From: Bacillota bacterium
GTDB lineage: Bacteria > Bacillota > Clostridia > Christensenellales > SZUA-584
Assembly (NCBI GenBank): GCA_023408075.1
Contig: JAEYKW010000013.1
Span: 1-54,467 of the forward strand
Direction of reading: 5' to 3'
Length of the DNA: 54,467 bases
Made by a program: the position numbers and the translations under genes. Below, in pieces: positions 6,984 through 14,470 of the stretch; within the stretch, counting starts at the first letter, position 1; each line of letters opens with the position of its first letter. A model generated the notes under the pieces. The model ran no database searches, had not been told where the DNA came from, and saw only the letters and a program-made list of their open reading frames with translations.

Positions 6984-8408
6984 TCAGCCATTTTCTTCGC
7001 CCATGCGCTCAAACTCGCTGTAGCCGCCTTCAAATGTCTGCGCGTGCCCGCCCGCGATATGCACGACCCGGTCGGCCACGCTGCGCAGAAACGCGCGGTC
7101 GTGCGACACAAACAGCACCGCGCCCGGGTACGCGCACAGCACCGCTTCAAGCGCGCCGCGCGATTCGGTATCGAGAAAATTCGTCGGCTCATCGAGCACA
7201 AGCAGATGAAAGCCCGAGAGAATGATCCGCGCGAGTGCGAGCTTCAGACGCTCGCCGCCACTGAGTGTCGCGGCCTTCTGGTGCGCCGCATCGCGCCGGA
7301 AAAGCAGGCGCGCGAGTATCGTGCGCACAAACTGCTCCTCGTAAGCCGCGCCGTCCATCGCGTTCTCGATAACGCTTTTTTGCATATCGAGCGTGCTCAA
7401 ATCCTGCTTGAAGTAGCCGATGCGCAGCTGCGCGCAGGGTTCCACCCCTTCCGCGCGTGCCGCAATCAGCTCGAGCAGTGTGGTTTTCCCCGCGCCGTTG
7501 GCACCGACCAGCGCCGTCTTTTTCCCGTTCGGCACCGCGAACCGGACGTCGTTCAGCACCATCCTCTCACCGAAGCGCTTTGATACGCCGCGCACATCAA
7601 TGAGCACGGGGCTGTGAACCGCCGTCGCGCGCAGATCAAAAGCGATATCCCTGTCCTGCCACGGCCGTTCCACCTTTTCGAGCTGTTCCAGGCGCGACCG
7701 CGCCGCCTTAGCCGAACGGTCCAGCTTGGCTTTCTGGCTCTGCCCGCCCATTTTGTGCAACCGCGCTTCCGAATTGCCCATGCGCCCCGGCGCTTTTTTT
7801 ACGCTGACGGACTGCCGCGCTTTTTCTTCCGCCACCTTCTTAAGGCGACCGGCTTCCTCGGCATACGCTTCATAGCGGGCGGACTGCGATATCTTCTCCA
7901 GCTGCTTTTGCGCAAGGTAATCCTCATAGCCGCAGCCGTACAGTGTGCAGGTGCCGTTTTCAACTTCGAGCACTTTCGTGCAGACATTGCGCAGCAACAC
8001 GCGGTCGTGCGAGACGAGCAGCAGCGCGCCGTCAAACACCAGCAGCGCCGCTTCCAGCCGCTCGATCCCCGGCAGATCAAGATTCGTGGTCGGTTCGTCG
8101 GCGACGAGCAGGTCGGGGCTTTGCGCGAACGCCCGCGCAATCAGCGCCGAGGTCTTCTCGCCGCCACTGTGCGCATTTTCATCGTCCGGCGTATCGAACT
8201 GCGCGATGACGCCGAGCTGCCCGCGCACATTAATGCGCCCGGCATCCGGCTCCTCCTCCCCCGCAACGAGCTTTAGCAGCGTGGTTTTGCCCGCGCCGTT
8301 TTTGCCCACCACGGCGAGCTTATCGCCGCGGTACAGCGCGAGCCTTTTTAACGATACCACGGTTCGGGTACCATAGCTTTTCTCCAGATTGTTGATTTCA
8401 AGCAACAA
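6984..8408 (-). CDS. ABC-F ribosomal protection ATPase, Vml/Vga-like (474 aa)
   Basis: Two ABC domains and no membrane segments. ABC1 has Walker A GKNGAGKTT (35-43), signature HSGGEK (80-85) and Walker B LLVADEPTTNLD. ABC2 has GANGAGKTT (302-310), TLSGGERLK and LLVLDEPTNFLD. The linker (~165-265) contains KKAPGRMGNSEARLHKMGG, the interdomain tip typical of antibiotic-resistance ABC-F proteins that dislodge lincosamide, streptogramin A or pleuromutilin drugs from the ribosome. The start is TTG at 8408, with AGGAG (8418-8422) nine bases upstream inside an attenuator hairpin. That leader (8405-8652) strongly supports drug-inducible resistance. The exact drug spectrum cannot be read from the sequence. 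Confidence 0.92.
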   Translation of the reverse strand: MLLEINNLEKSYGTRTVVSLKRLALYRGDKLAVVGKNGAGKTTLLKLVAGEEEPDAGRINVRGQLGVIAQFDTPDDENAHSGGEKTSALIARAFAQSPDLLVADEPTTNLDLPGIERLEAALLVFDGALLLVSHDRVLLRNVCTKVLEVENGTCTLYGCGYEDYLAQKQLEKISQSARYEAYAEEAGRLKKVAEEKARQSVSVKKAPGRMGNSEARLHKMGGQSQKAKLDRSAKAARSRLEQLEKVERPWQDRDIAFDLRATAVHSPVLIDVRGVSKRFGERMVLNDVRFAVPNGKKTALVGANGAGKTTLLELIAARAEGVEPCAQLRIGYFKQDLSTLDMQKSVIENAMDGAAYEEQFVRTILARLLFRRDAAHQKAATLSGGERLKLALARIILSGFHLLVLDEPTNFLDTESRGALEAVLCAYPGAVLFVSHDRAFLRSVADRVVHIAGGHAQTFEGGYSEFERMGEENG

Positions 8409-8437
8409 AAAAATCCACTCCTTTTCAAGAGAGGATT
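8405..8437 (-). terminator. Attenuator terminator overlapping the ABC-F ribosome site
   Basis: On the minus strand AATCC-T-CTCTT, loop GAAA, AGGAG-T-GGATT forms a stem with one mismatch (8412-8437), followed by seven T that run into the TTG start codon. The ABC-F Shine-Dalgarno AGGAG is part of the 3-prime arm, so the same hairpin can block both transcription and translation. Confidence 0.85.
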
Positions 8438-8585
8438 ACCGATAACAACCCAAGCAGGCTCAAATATCGCGCCAAATCGCACAATACAGGCATGCGGGGA
8501 ACCGAATGATTTCTCTGTACAGTAATCCTCAAAACGTTCTGCGAGCTTTGCCCGACACTCTGTTTTTGGGTTACTGTATTCTCAT
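8412..8585 (-). promoter_or_regulatory. Ribosome-mediated attenuator leader of the ABC-F gene
   Basis: Four pairing segments can be read on the minus strand. Segment 1, TACAGTAA (8571-8578), overlaps the end of a tiny leader ORF (ATG 8583-8585, encoding Met-Arg-Ile-Gln then stop at 8571). Segment 2, GAGGATTACTGTA (8518-8530), pairs with segment 1 through TTACTGTA. Segment 3, GTAATCCTC (8431-8439), pairs perfectly with GAGGATTAC of segment 2 and contains the 5-prime arm of the terminator. Segment 4 is the terminator 3-prime arm. A ribosome stalled on the leader ORF would free segment 2 to capture segment 3 and allow read-through. The leader start has AGGAG three bases and AAGGAGG about twelve bases upstream, neither ideal. 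Confidence 0.8.
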
Positions 8586-8623
8586 TCGCTCCTGCTGCCT
8601 CCTTGTGAATTCTTATTACAAAT

Positions 8624-8652
8624 ATTTTAGCAGTTCACGATTATACTGTCAA
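8624..8652 (-). promoter_or_regulatory. Promoter of the ABC-F leader
   Basis: On the minus strand TTGACA (8647-8652), a 17-base spacer and TAAAAT (8624-8629). It is positioned to start a leader RNA of about 210 bases before the ABC-F start codon. Confidence 0.85.
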
Positions 8653-8706
8653 TCGTTAACCGTCTCAGCATTTCAGCAAAGATAAACTCGGTATATCCTG
8701 TTTATC

Positions 8707-9069
8707 TTAATCAGGTATTTGACCTTCTCTTGTAATCTTAACTGCTTCAATAGCTTCTCTAATTGCTTTTTGATATTTTGACTTTGAATATTTGGGGTCT
8801 AATAATACTGCCAATAGCCTAGTGTAATATGCAATCTCATGACTAAATGGATATATATCAGAATATTCACCTTTTTTATCTGCACGTCTTTCAATTAAGT
8901 CTGCTCGATGTATATAGTTTTCGTGAATAATCTTCATTATTGTTGATTGTAGATTATATCTAGCTTCTAACTTCTTAGCTTTAATTGTCATATAAACATT
9001 TGAAAAAATTGTTGCTAAAGAAATAACCCCACTGAGAATTATAGCCAATGTTGCAATATCCATTATCAC
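8707..9069 (-). CDS. Small membrane-anchored protein of unknown function (120 aa)
   Basis: I do not recognise this protein. The first ~25 residues (IMDIATLAIILSGVISLATIFSNVY) form one hydrophobic helix. The remainder is soluble, charged and probably helical, rich in Lys, Arg, Glu and Tyr (IKAKKLEARYNLQ, EIAYYTRLLAVLLDPKYSKSKY). The gene is clearly AT-richer than its neighbours and uses AT-ending codons, which suggests recent acquisition. The ribosome site is weak (GGGA about 15 bases upstream); the ATG could be at 9069 or two codons later. No operon partner: it sits between the ABC-F leader and the end of the NHEJ operon. Confidence 0.65.
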   Translation of the reverse strand: MIMDIATLAIILSGVISLATIFSNVYMTIKAKKLEARYNLQSTIMKIIHENYIHRADLIERRADKKGEYSDIYPFSHEIAYYTRLLAVLLDPKYSKSKYQKAIREAIEAVKITREGQIPD

Positions 9070-9143
9070 AACCCTACCATCCCAGTATAAACCATATTAA
9101 GGAATAATTAAAGACCTCGACACTTGTTCCTAAAAATTTAAAC

Positions 9144-10031
9144 TTATATATTCGAATTAGATAGAATCTCCTCGAGCACGGGCACGCGCTGGCCTTCCCT
9201 CAGCATGGGCGCAAACAGGTCTCCCGTTTTTTGCAGCCGCTGCGCCGCATTCTGCAGCGTGAAGTCACACGGCTTTGCGCCTTTTTTCAGCTCGTCCCAT
9301 GTGACCGGCATCGACACCGCACCGCACGGCACCGCGCGCGGCGAGTAGACGCTGATGATGCTCTTGCCGTGCCCCATCTGCAAATAATCAAAATACAGCT
9401 TGCGCCCTCTGTTTTTAACGAGCCGCTCGATCGTGACGGTGCTCGGATGCTTGGCGGCAAAGTATTTACCGAAAAACAGGTTGATCTTTCGACCCTCCTC
9501 AAACGTCATGCGCCGTGTCGGGATATGAATCTGCAAGCCTGACGCGCCCGAGGTTTTGGCGTAACAGGGCACCCCAAGCTGCGAGAGCGTTTCGTGCACC
9601 GCAAGTGCGCACGCCGCCACATCCTCAAACGTCTGTCCTTCCGACGGATCGAGATCGAATACGAGCGCGCGGAGCATGCCGTCCGGCGCGCAGAACGGTA
9701 CGTGGAATTCGAGCGCCGCCGAGTTGCCGAGCCAGATGAGCGTTTTTAAGCTGTCGAGATTGACAAACTCCTCACCCGTATCGTCGGTCGTGATATTAAC
9801 CCAATCGGGCATGCCCTTGGGCGGCCTTTTCTGATAGAAGAATTCGTCGCCCACGCCGTGCGGATAGCGAAGCACGGTGAGCGGCTGACCGCTCGTGTGC
9901 GGCAGCAGATACGGCGCGAGCGCAACGAGCGCGTTCACATACGCCCCCTTCGTCATGCCGGTATCGGGAAACAGCACCTTATCGGGGTTCGTCATGGTCA
10001 CATTGCTGCCCTGTACGGTGATTGTGCTCAC
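9144..10031 (-). CDS. LigD-type DNA polymerase/primase domain protein (295 aa)
   Basis: Archaeo-eukaryotic primase-type polymerase that fills gaps during bacterial non-homologous end joining. Family motifs: LFPDTGMTKGAYVNALVALAPYLLPH, YPHGVGDEFFYQKR, the metal-binding ALVFDLDPSEG, SGLQIHIPTR and the C-terminal SVYSPRAVPCGAVSMPVTWDEL. The GTG at 10031 overlaps the TGA of the ligase gene (GTGA), and AGGAGA lies seven bases upstream; the longer frame beginning at 10121 is only a shadow inside the ligase gene. A stand-alone polymerase polypeptide is the arrangement in several Firmicutes, unlike the fused mycobacterial LigD. Last gene of the ku-lig-pol operon. Confidence 0.93.
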   Translation of the reverse strand: MSTITVQGSNVTMTNPDKVLFPDTGMTKGAYVNALVALAPYLLPHTSGQPLTVLRYPHGVGDEFFYQKRPPKGMPDWVNITTDDTGEEFVNLDSLKTLIWLGNSAALEFHVPFCAPDGMLRALVFDLDPSEGQTFEDVAACALAVHETLSQLGVPCYAKTSGASGLQIHIPTRRMTFEEGRKINLFFGKYFAAKHPSTVTIERLVKNRGRKLYFDYLQMGHGKSIISVYSPRAVPCGAVSMPVTWDELKKGAKPCDFTLQNAAQRLQKTGDLFAPMLREGQRVPVLEEILSNSNI

Positions 10032-10921
10032 AGCGTGATCTCCTCTCCCGTCGCTTCCGACGGCGCTTTGTCCGAAAACCCGAGCATCACGGGATGGCGC
10101 AGCGTCATTGTCGGCGTCCATTCGGCAAACCGGACCCAGCAGGTCAGGCGCGGTTCGAGCCGGATATCGTCTTTGCCCATACGAATCCCTTCGCGCTGCG
10201 CGTATTCAGCCATGCGCTTAAGATCGTCCTGCGAAATCCCCGTCCCGACATGCCCGGCGAGGATCAGCTCTCCTTCGTGATAAATGCCGAGGCTCAGCGA
10301 GGCTGCCTGCCCCTCGTTGAAATGTACGCCGATCACAGTGCAGAGTATTTTTCTTGCCGTCTTGGTTTTATACCAGTCGCTGTGGCTTTTGCCCGGGAGA
10401 TATAAGCTGCCGCGCCGTTTGGAAACGATGCCCTCCATGCTCTTCTTCTTCATCAGCGCAAACAGCGCCTCGCCGTCGTGAAAGCTGTCCGCAAGGGCTA
10501 TCGAAGCGCTGCCCAAAAACCGGCTTTTGAGCAGCATCTGCCGCCGCTCGATCGGCTCTTTTTTCAAATCCTGCCCGTTCAGCATAATCAGGTCGAACAC
10601 GACGTAGCGCACCGGGTACTGCGCGGCCACCGCCGGGCTGTGCACGCGGCTGCGCTTAAGCGCATGGTAAAACGACGGCTTGCCATCCGCAAACGCCACA
10701 ATTTCGCCGTCCAGCACGGCCTGATGCGCATCCATCTGTTTTATAAGCGCGCTGAGCTCCGGGTACGCCGCTGTCGCGTTGCGCCCGCTTTTGGAATAGA
10801 CCGACACCGCGCCGCTCTCGATCACGCAGACACCGCGGATGCCGTCCCATTTGATTTGATGAATAAAATCCCCCGCGGCCACAGTGGGCAGCGCGATGGG
10901 CTCCATAACCGTGATATCCAT
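10028..10921 (-). CDS. ATP-dependent DNA ligase, LigD ligase-type (297 aa)
   Basis: Nucleotidyltransferase-type DNA ligase for double-strand break repair. Motif I is IKWDGIRG, with the Lys that becomes adenylated near residue 24. Motif III is VLDGEIVAF, motif IV MEGIVSKRRGS and motif V WYKTKTARK. The C-terminal OB domain includes VIGVHFNEG and PRLTCWVRFAEWTPTMTLRHPV. The ATG at 10921 lies one base after the ku stop codon, so translation is coupled. No phosphoesterase (3-prime end processing) domain is attached and none is seen nearby. Together with Ku and the polymerase this gives a complete minimal NHEJ set. Confidence 0.95.
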   Translation of the reverse strand: MDITVMEPIALPTVAAGDFIHQIKWDGIRGVCVIESGAVSVYSKSGRNATAAYPELSALIKQMDAHQAVLDGEIVAFADGKPSFYHALKRSRVHSPAVAAQYPVRYVVFDLIMLNGQDLKKEPIERRQMLLKSRFLGSASIALADSFHDGEALFALMKKKSMEGIVSKRRGSLYLPGKSHSDWYKTKTARKILCTVIGVHFNEGQAASLSLGIYHEGELILAGHVGTGISQDDLKRMAEYAQREGIRMGKDDIRLEPRLTCWVRFAEWTPTMTLRHPVMLGFSDKAPSEATGEEITL

Positions 10922-10922
10922 T

Positions 10923-11735
10923 TTACTTGGCCTTGCGCTTCGTCGGCGCTTTCTTCATCGCTTTTTCCGTCTGCTCGACGCTTCTTTTGAGCGCTTCCAT
11001 GAGGTCGATCACGTTGGTTTCGGGGGCATTCGGCTGTGTGACCACCTGCTTGCCCGCAATCTTAAGATCGATCACCTTGCGCAGTGATTCGCGGTATTCG
11101 TCGGTGTATTTGGACGGATCGAATGCCGCCGTCAGGTTGCCGATCAGCTTTTCCGCGATATCCATCTCCTTGGGGTCAACGGTGATCTGTTTTGGCAACG
11201 ACGGCACCTCGCTGACCGGGCGTATCTCGTCGGGATAGAATATCGTTTCGAGCACAAGCGCCTCACCGTAAACGCGCAGCACGCAGAGCGTCTGTTTGTC
11301 GCGCATTGTCACGCGCGCAACCGCGATGCGCCCCGAGCGGTTCATCGCTTCACGCAGCAGGTTGTACGCCTTGTCGCCCATTTCGGGCTGGGGCGCAAGG
11401 TAATATGTTTTGTCGAAGTAAATCGGGTCAATCTCGCGCAGATCCACAAAATCAACAATCTCAATAGAGCGCGCCTGCACCTCGGCCTTGGCCGATTCGA
11501 TATCCTCGTCGGAGATGATCACAAACTTGCCGGGCTCGTACTCAAAGCCCTTGACGATATCATCAGGGCCCACCTCCTCGTTGCAGATCGGGCAGACCTT
11601 TTTGTATTTGATGGGCGTATGGCACTTTTTATGTATCGAGCGAAAGCGGATGTCCTTCTCCTCCGTCGCCGCGAACATTTTGATCGGGATGCTGACCAGC
11701 CCGAAGCTGATGGTGCCCTTAAACATCGCATGCAT
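10923..11735 (-). CDS. ku: Ku protein, DNA end-binding (270 aa)
   Basis: Bacterial Ku homodimer that binds broken DNA ends and recruits LigD-type enzymes. The N-terminus MFKGTISFGLVSIPIKMF and the following FRSIHKKCHTPIKY are diagnostic. A CPIC pair (KVCPICNEEV) lies around residues 47-55. The C-terminus is Lys-rich (EKAMKKAPTKRKAK), as in Ku tails that aid DNA binding and ligase recruitment. The start at 11735 is supported by GGAGG seven bases upstream. First gene of a compact operon: one base separates its stop from the ligase start. Confidence 0.97.
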   Translation of the reverse strand: MHAMFKGTISFGLVSIPIKMFAATEEKDIRFRSIHKKCHTPIKYKKVCPICNEEVGPDDIVKGFEYEPGKFVIISDEDIESAKAEVQARSIEIVDFVDLREIDPIYFDKTYYLAPQPEMGDKAYNLLREAMNRSGRIAVARVTMRDKQTLCVLRVYGEALVLETIFYPDEIRPVSEVPSLPKQITVDPKEMDIAEKLIGNLTAAFDPSKYTDEYRESLRKVIDLKIAGKQVVTQPNAPETNVIDLMEALKRSVEQTEKAMKKAPTKRKAK

Positions 11736-11848
11736 GGCATATCCTCCATGTGTTGATATGCTTAATGTGTCCCGATTGAGCCGCGAATATGAGGCCGTTT
11801 ACAGGAACCTGCAAAATGCTGAGGCAGCCCGATTCGCACTGTTCACGC

Positions 11849-12418
11849 CTACTGATCTGCCAGCTTCTTTTTGGCTGAAATGAAGTTTATCGAGCGGACG
11901 GCGAATTTGGATGCGACAGCAATCGCTACATAAAGCGGGAGCCCGTAGTAGCTTTTCCATGTCAGCATCCTGTAAACATCGACCCATACAAAAAGCGGCT
12001 CAAGAACGAAGCAGAACACGGCGGACATAATCACGGTCGCAATGAGAAACGACTTCCACGTTTTGCAGTACTGGTATATCAGCATGTAAACAAGAGGCAT
12101 GCAGGTAATATCCACAGCCGTGATTGGCGGAAACCACGGAATCAGATCGACCGTGTAATACCAAAGAGACAGCTCTTCGCCGAGTTCATCGAGCACGATG
12201 ATAAATATAATGATGAACGCCGTATATAAAGCCAATTCGGCAAGCCGTTTTTTATTCGCCAGCTTCCACCAGAGCACCGCCATCAGAAGAAACATGGCGA
12301 GCAATACCCACCATTTGAGCGTAAAAACTTCGCCCCGCAGCCATTCATCAAGGCGGTCACTTGATAATTTCCATTGCTGCGCCACATCGGGCGGCAATCC
12401 TTCGGTTATAAAGTGCAC
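11849..12418 (-). CDS. CBO0543-family membrane protein, copy B (189 aa)
   Basis: Integral membrane protein with about five helices, recognised as the CBO0543 type seen in Clostridia and Bacilli. It has the family-like pattern LDELGEELSLWYYTVDLIPWFPP and a helix-flanked LVYMLIYQYCKTWKSF. It is a clear paralogue of the gene just upstream: both share DEWL-EVFTLKWWVLL-type N-termini, GEEL-LW-Y--D, LIYQY and FVLEPLF/FVVEPLF. The start is GTG at 12418, with GGGGAG seven bases upstream; the upstream stop is three bases before it, so both are one transcript. Function unknown. Confidence 0.75.
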   Translation of the reverse strand: MHFITEGLPPDVAQQWKLSSDRLDEWLRGEVFTLKWWVLLAMFLLMAVLWWKLANKKRLAELALYTAFIIIFIIVLDELGEELSLWYYTVDLIPWFPPITAVDITCMPLVYMLIYQYCKTWKSFLIATVIMSAVFCFVLEPLFVWVDVYRMLTWKSYYGLPLYVAIAVASKFAVRSINFISAKKKLADQ

Positions 12419-12421
12419 GGC

Positions 12422-12991
12422 TTATCTCCCCAAAGCATTGCTGCTTCTCTCCGTAATTTTAAATATTTTGACTGTCAGCGCTCTGGTAAACAGTGCCGTC
12501 AACACGAACAGCGGATAGCTGAAATAATATTTCCAATTGATAAGCTGATACAGATTCCCCCATGAAAAAAGAGGCTCGACGACGAAGCAAATCACGGCGG
12601 TAATGATTAAGACCGCCCAGAAAAAACGCTTTCTCTGGGTAAAATACTGATAGATAAGCGAATAGATCAGCGGCAGCAACAGCAGATTAATTGAACTCAA
12701 GGGAGGAAATATCGCAATGATATCGGTGGGGTAATCCCAAAGTATCAGCTCTTCGCCGTATTCGTTGATCGCGAGTGCGAATATATAGCCAAGCGCGGTA
12801 AATAAACAGGTTTCCTTGAGCCGGGATTTATCGAGCAGTATCCACCAGATAATTAAAGAGGCCAAAAGCAGGCCCAGCAGGACCCACCAACGGAGCTTGA
12901 ATACATCATTATTGAGCCATTCATCAATGTGAATGGATGTGAGCTGCTGCTGGTCCTGAACGCTCTGCGGGATTTGCGATGCGTCCGACAT
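12422..12991 (-). CDS. CBO0543-family membrane protein, copy A (189 aa)
   Basis: First gene of a tandem pair. A soluble N-terminus of about 30 residues (SQIPQSVQDQQQ) is followed by about five hydrophobic helices. Shared family elements are EYGEELILWDYPTDIIAIFPP, LLPLIYSLIYQYFTQRKRF and CFVVEPLFSWG. The polar Glu-Glu and Asp residues between helices 2 and 3 are kept in both copies. The pair lies between the NHEJ operon and a terminator-ended ABC exporter with no visible link to either. The molecular role of the family is not established. Confidence 0.75.
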   Translation of the reverse strand: MSDASQIPQSVQDQQQLTSIHIDEWLNNDVFKLRWWVLLGLLLASLIIWWILLDKSRLKETCLFTALGYIFALAINEYGEELILWDYPTDIIAIFPPLSSINLLLLPLIYSLIYQYFTQRKRFFWAVLIITAVICFVVEPLFSWGNLYQLINWKYYFSYPLFVLTALFTRALTVKIFKITERSSNALGR

Positions 12992-13093
12992 CGGGGCACC
13001 TCCGAATATAATCGTTTCTTATTAGTATAAACGGGAACACGAAAATTATGAAATTGTGTCACGTAGAATGCGGCATCCTGACGCAACTGCTAT

Positions 13094-13185
13094 TGCCACG
13101 GCGCGCTTGGAAATCGCGCCCTACGAAATCGTTTCCTGCAAACCCGCTGCCACGGCGCGCTTGGAAATCGTGCCCTACAAAATCG
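13094..13185. repeat. Two direct repeats with a 54-base period
   Basis: A 38-base unit starting TGCCACGGCGCGCTTGGAAA is present at 13094-13131 and 13148-13185 with two differences. It is followed each time by short related pieces (AAATCG, CATGC/CCTGC). It lies in the gene-free stretch between the ABC exporter terminator and the CBO0543 pair. I see no inverted structure typical of a mobile element. Confidence 0.8.
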
Positions 13186-13212
13186 CGCCATGCAAAACAT
13201 CTGCCGGGAACA

Positions 13213-13248
13213 AGAAAAAGCTCCCGAAGGCTTAGTGCCGACGGGAGC
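13213..13248 (-). terminator. Terminator after the ABC exporter operon
   Basis: On the minus strand CTCCCG (13242-13247) pairs with CGGGAG (13221-13226) around an inner GGC/GCC region and is followed by CTTTTTC. It is nearly identical to the galM terminator near 16278. Confidence 0.85.
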
Positions 13249-13288
13249 CATGGTGTCATTAAGTTTTTTAATCATTAACTCAAAGCCC

Positions 13289-14470
13289 TTATATGGAGAA
13301 CATGACCTTTTCGCTGTTGAACATGCGCGTCAGCAGATACATGAAGGCGCCGGTAATCACGGCATTCACCGCTATGGTCACCACGATGTTCAAAGGATCA
13401 TACGCAAACGAGAAAATCCCGGTCATGCACTGTACGCTGTTGTATACCGGTATCAGATACCATACGGTATCCGCAGGCGCTCCGCTGCCGAACATCGCCG
13501 ATACGCCGATCAGCATCACAATGATCATCAAAGGCATGATGGAGGTGGCGGCTTCCTTCACGGTTTTCGAAAAAGCGGATATCACCGATATCAGCGAGAT
13601 AAACAGGAGGATCGTCGAGAGTATCACCAGCAGAATCAACGCGTAATCGGCAATTGAATAAACCGCCGCATTCATTCCTTCGGCACCCGCGCCCATCAGT
13701 TTGGGCAGCGACAGCATCGTCCCGAGAAAGCTGGACAGCCCGCTCAGCAGGGCAAGCGTGCTCAGGCTGATGATCTTTCCGACGGCAAGCTCGCTTCTCT
13801 TTATCGGCGTTACCAGCAGGGTGGCGATGGTGCCCCTTTCTTTTTCCCCCGCTATCGACTCGGGCGCAATGCCCATACACCCGCTGAACATGAAAATCAT
13901 CAGCAGCATGGGCAGCATCATCGCAAAAATCCCGCCTGTCACGTCTTTATCCGAAGCCAGGTCCTCTTCGTTGTCCGTGTTGACATCAAATTTGTTGGCG
14001 AGCTGCGCCTCATAATCGTCGAGAACACTCAAAAGCAGCGAATAGGCGTTGGCGGATTCCGTAGACGTGGAATTATAATATATGTCCACATTGGGCGGCG
14101 TTTGTGACGCATCCGACGCGTCATACCCGGCAACGGCTGTATCAAAGCCCTCGGGGAAAACGATGAGCACATCGGCATTTTTGTCCTTGATTTGCGCTTT
14201 GGCGGCGTCGATATCCTTATCATCCGTATCCGTGATCTCGAAATTCAAAGAAGCGATATCATTTTCAATGGAATCGGGCATGCGGCTCACATAAACCCGG
14301 TAAACATACGTGTCGTCAACCGACGTAAACGATTTGATCGCGTCACCCATCACCGAATACATGAGAAAGATCATCAGTCCGGGCAGAAGCAGCGACGTAA
14401 AGACCGTTCTTTTGTCGCCGAAGAATTTGGAGAATTCTTTTTTCATAACTGTTAAGATATTGCTTCTCAT
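13289..14470 (-). CDS. ABC-2 type transporter permease, NatB-like (393 aa)
   Basis: Membrane half of an ABC exporter. One N-terminal helix (TVFTSLLLPGLMIFLMYSVMGD) is followed by a ~140-residue extracytoplasmic domain, then five or six C-terminal helices starting near GGIFAMMLPMLLMIFMFSG. The junction motif PESIAGEKERGTIATLLVTPIKRSELAVGKI is the classic ABC-2/NatB coupling region. The ATG overlaps the stop of the ATPase gene (ATGA), so the two are coupled. NatAB-type pumps export sodium or drugs; the substrate here is not known. Confidence 0.9.
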   Translation of the reverse strand: MRSNILTVMKKEFSKFFGDKRTVFTSLLLPGLMIFLMYSVMGDAIKSFTSVDDTYVYRVYVSRMPDSIENDIASLNFEITDTDDKDIDAAKAQIKDKNADVLIVFPEGFDTAVAGYDASDASQTPPNVDIYYNSTSTESANAYSLLLSVLDDYEAQLANKFDVNTDNEEDLASDKDVTGGIFAMMLPMLLMIFMFSGCMGIAPESIAGEKERGTIATLLVTPIKRSELAVGKIISLSTLALLSGLSSFLGTMLSLPKLMGAGAEGMNAAVYSIADYALILLVILSTILLFISLISVISAFSKTVKEAATSIMPLMIIVMLIGVSAMFGSGAPADTVWYLIPVYNSVQCMTGIFSFAYDPLNIVVTIAVNAVITGAFMYLLTRMFNSEKVMFSI

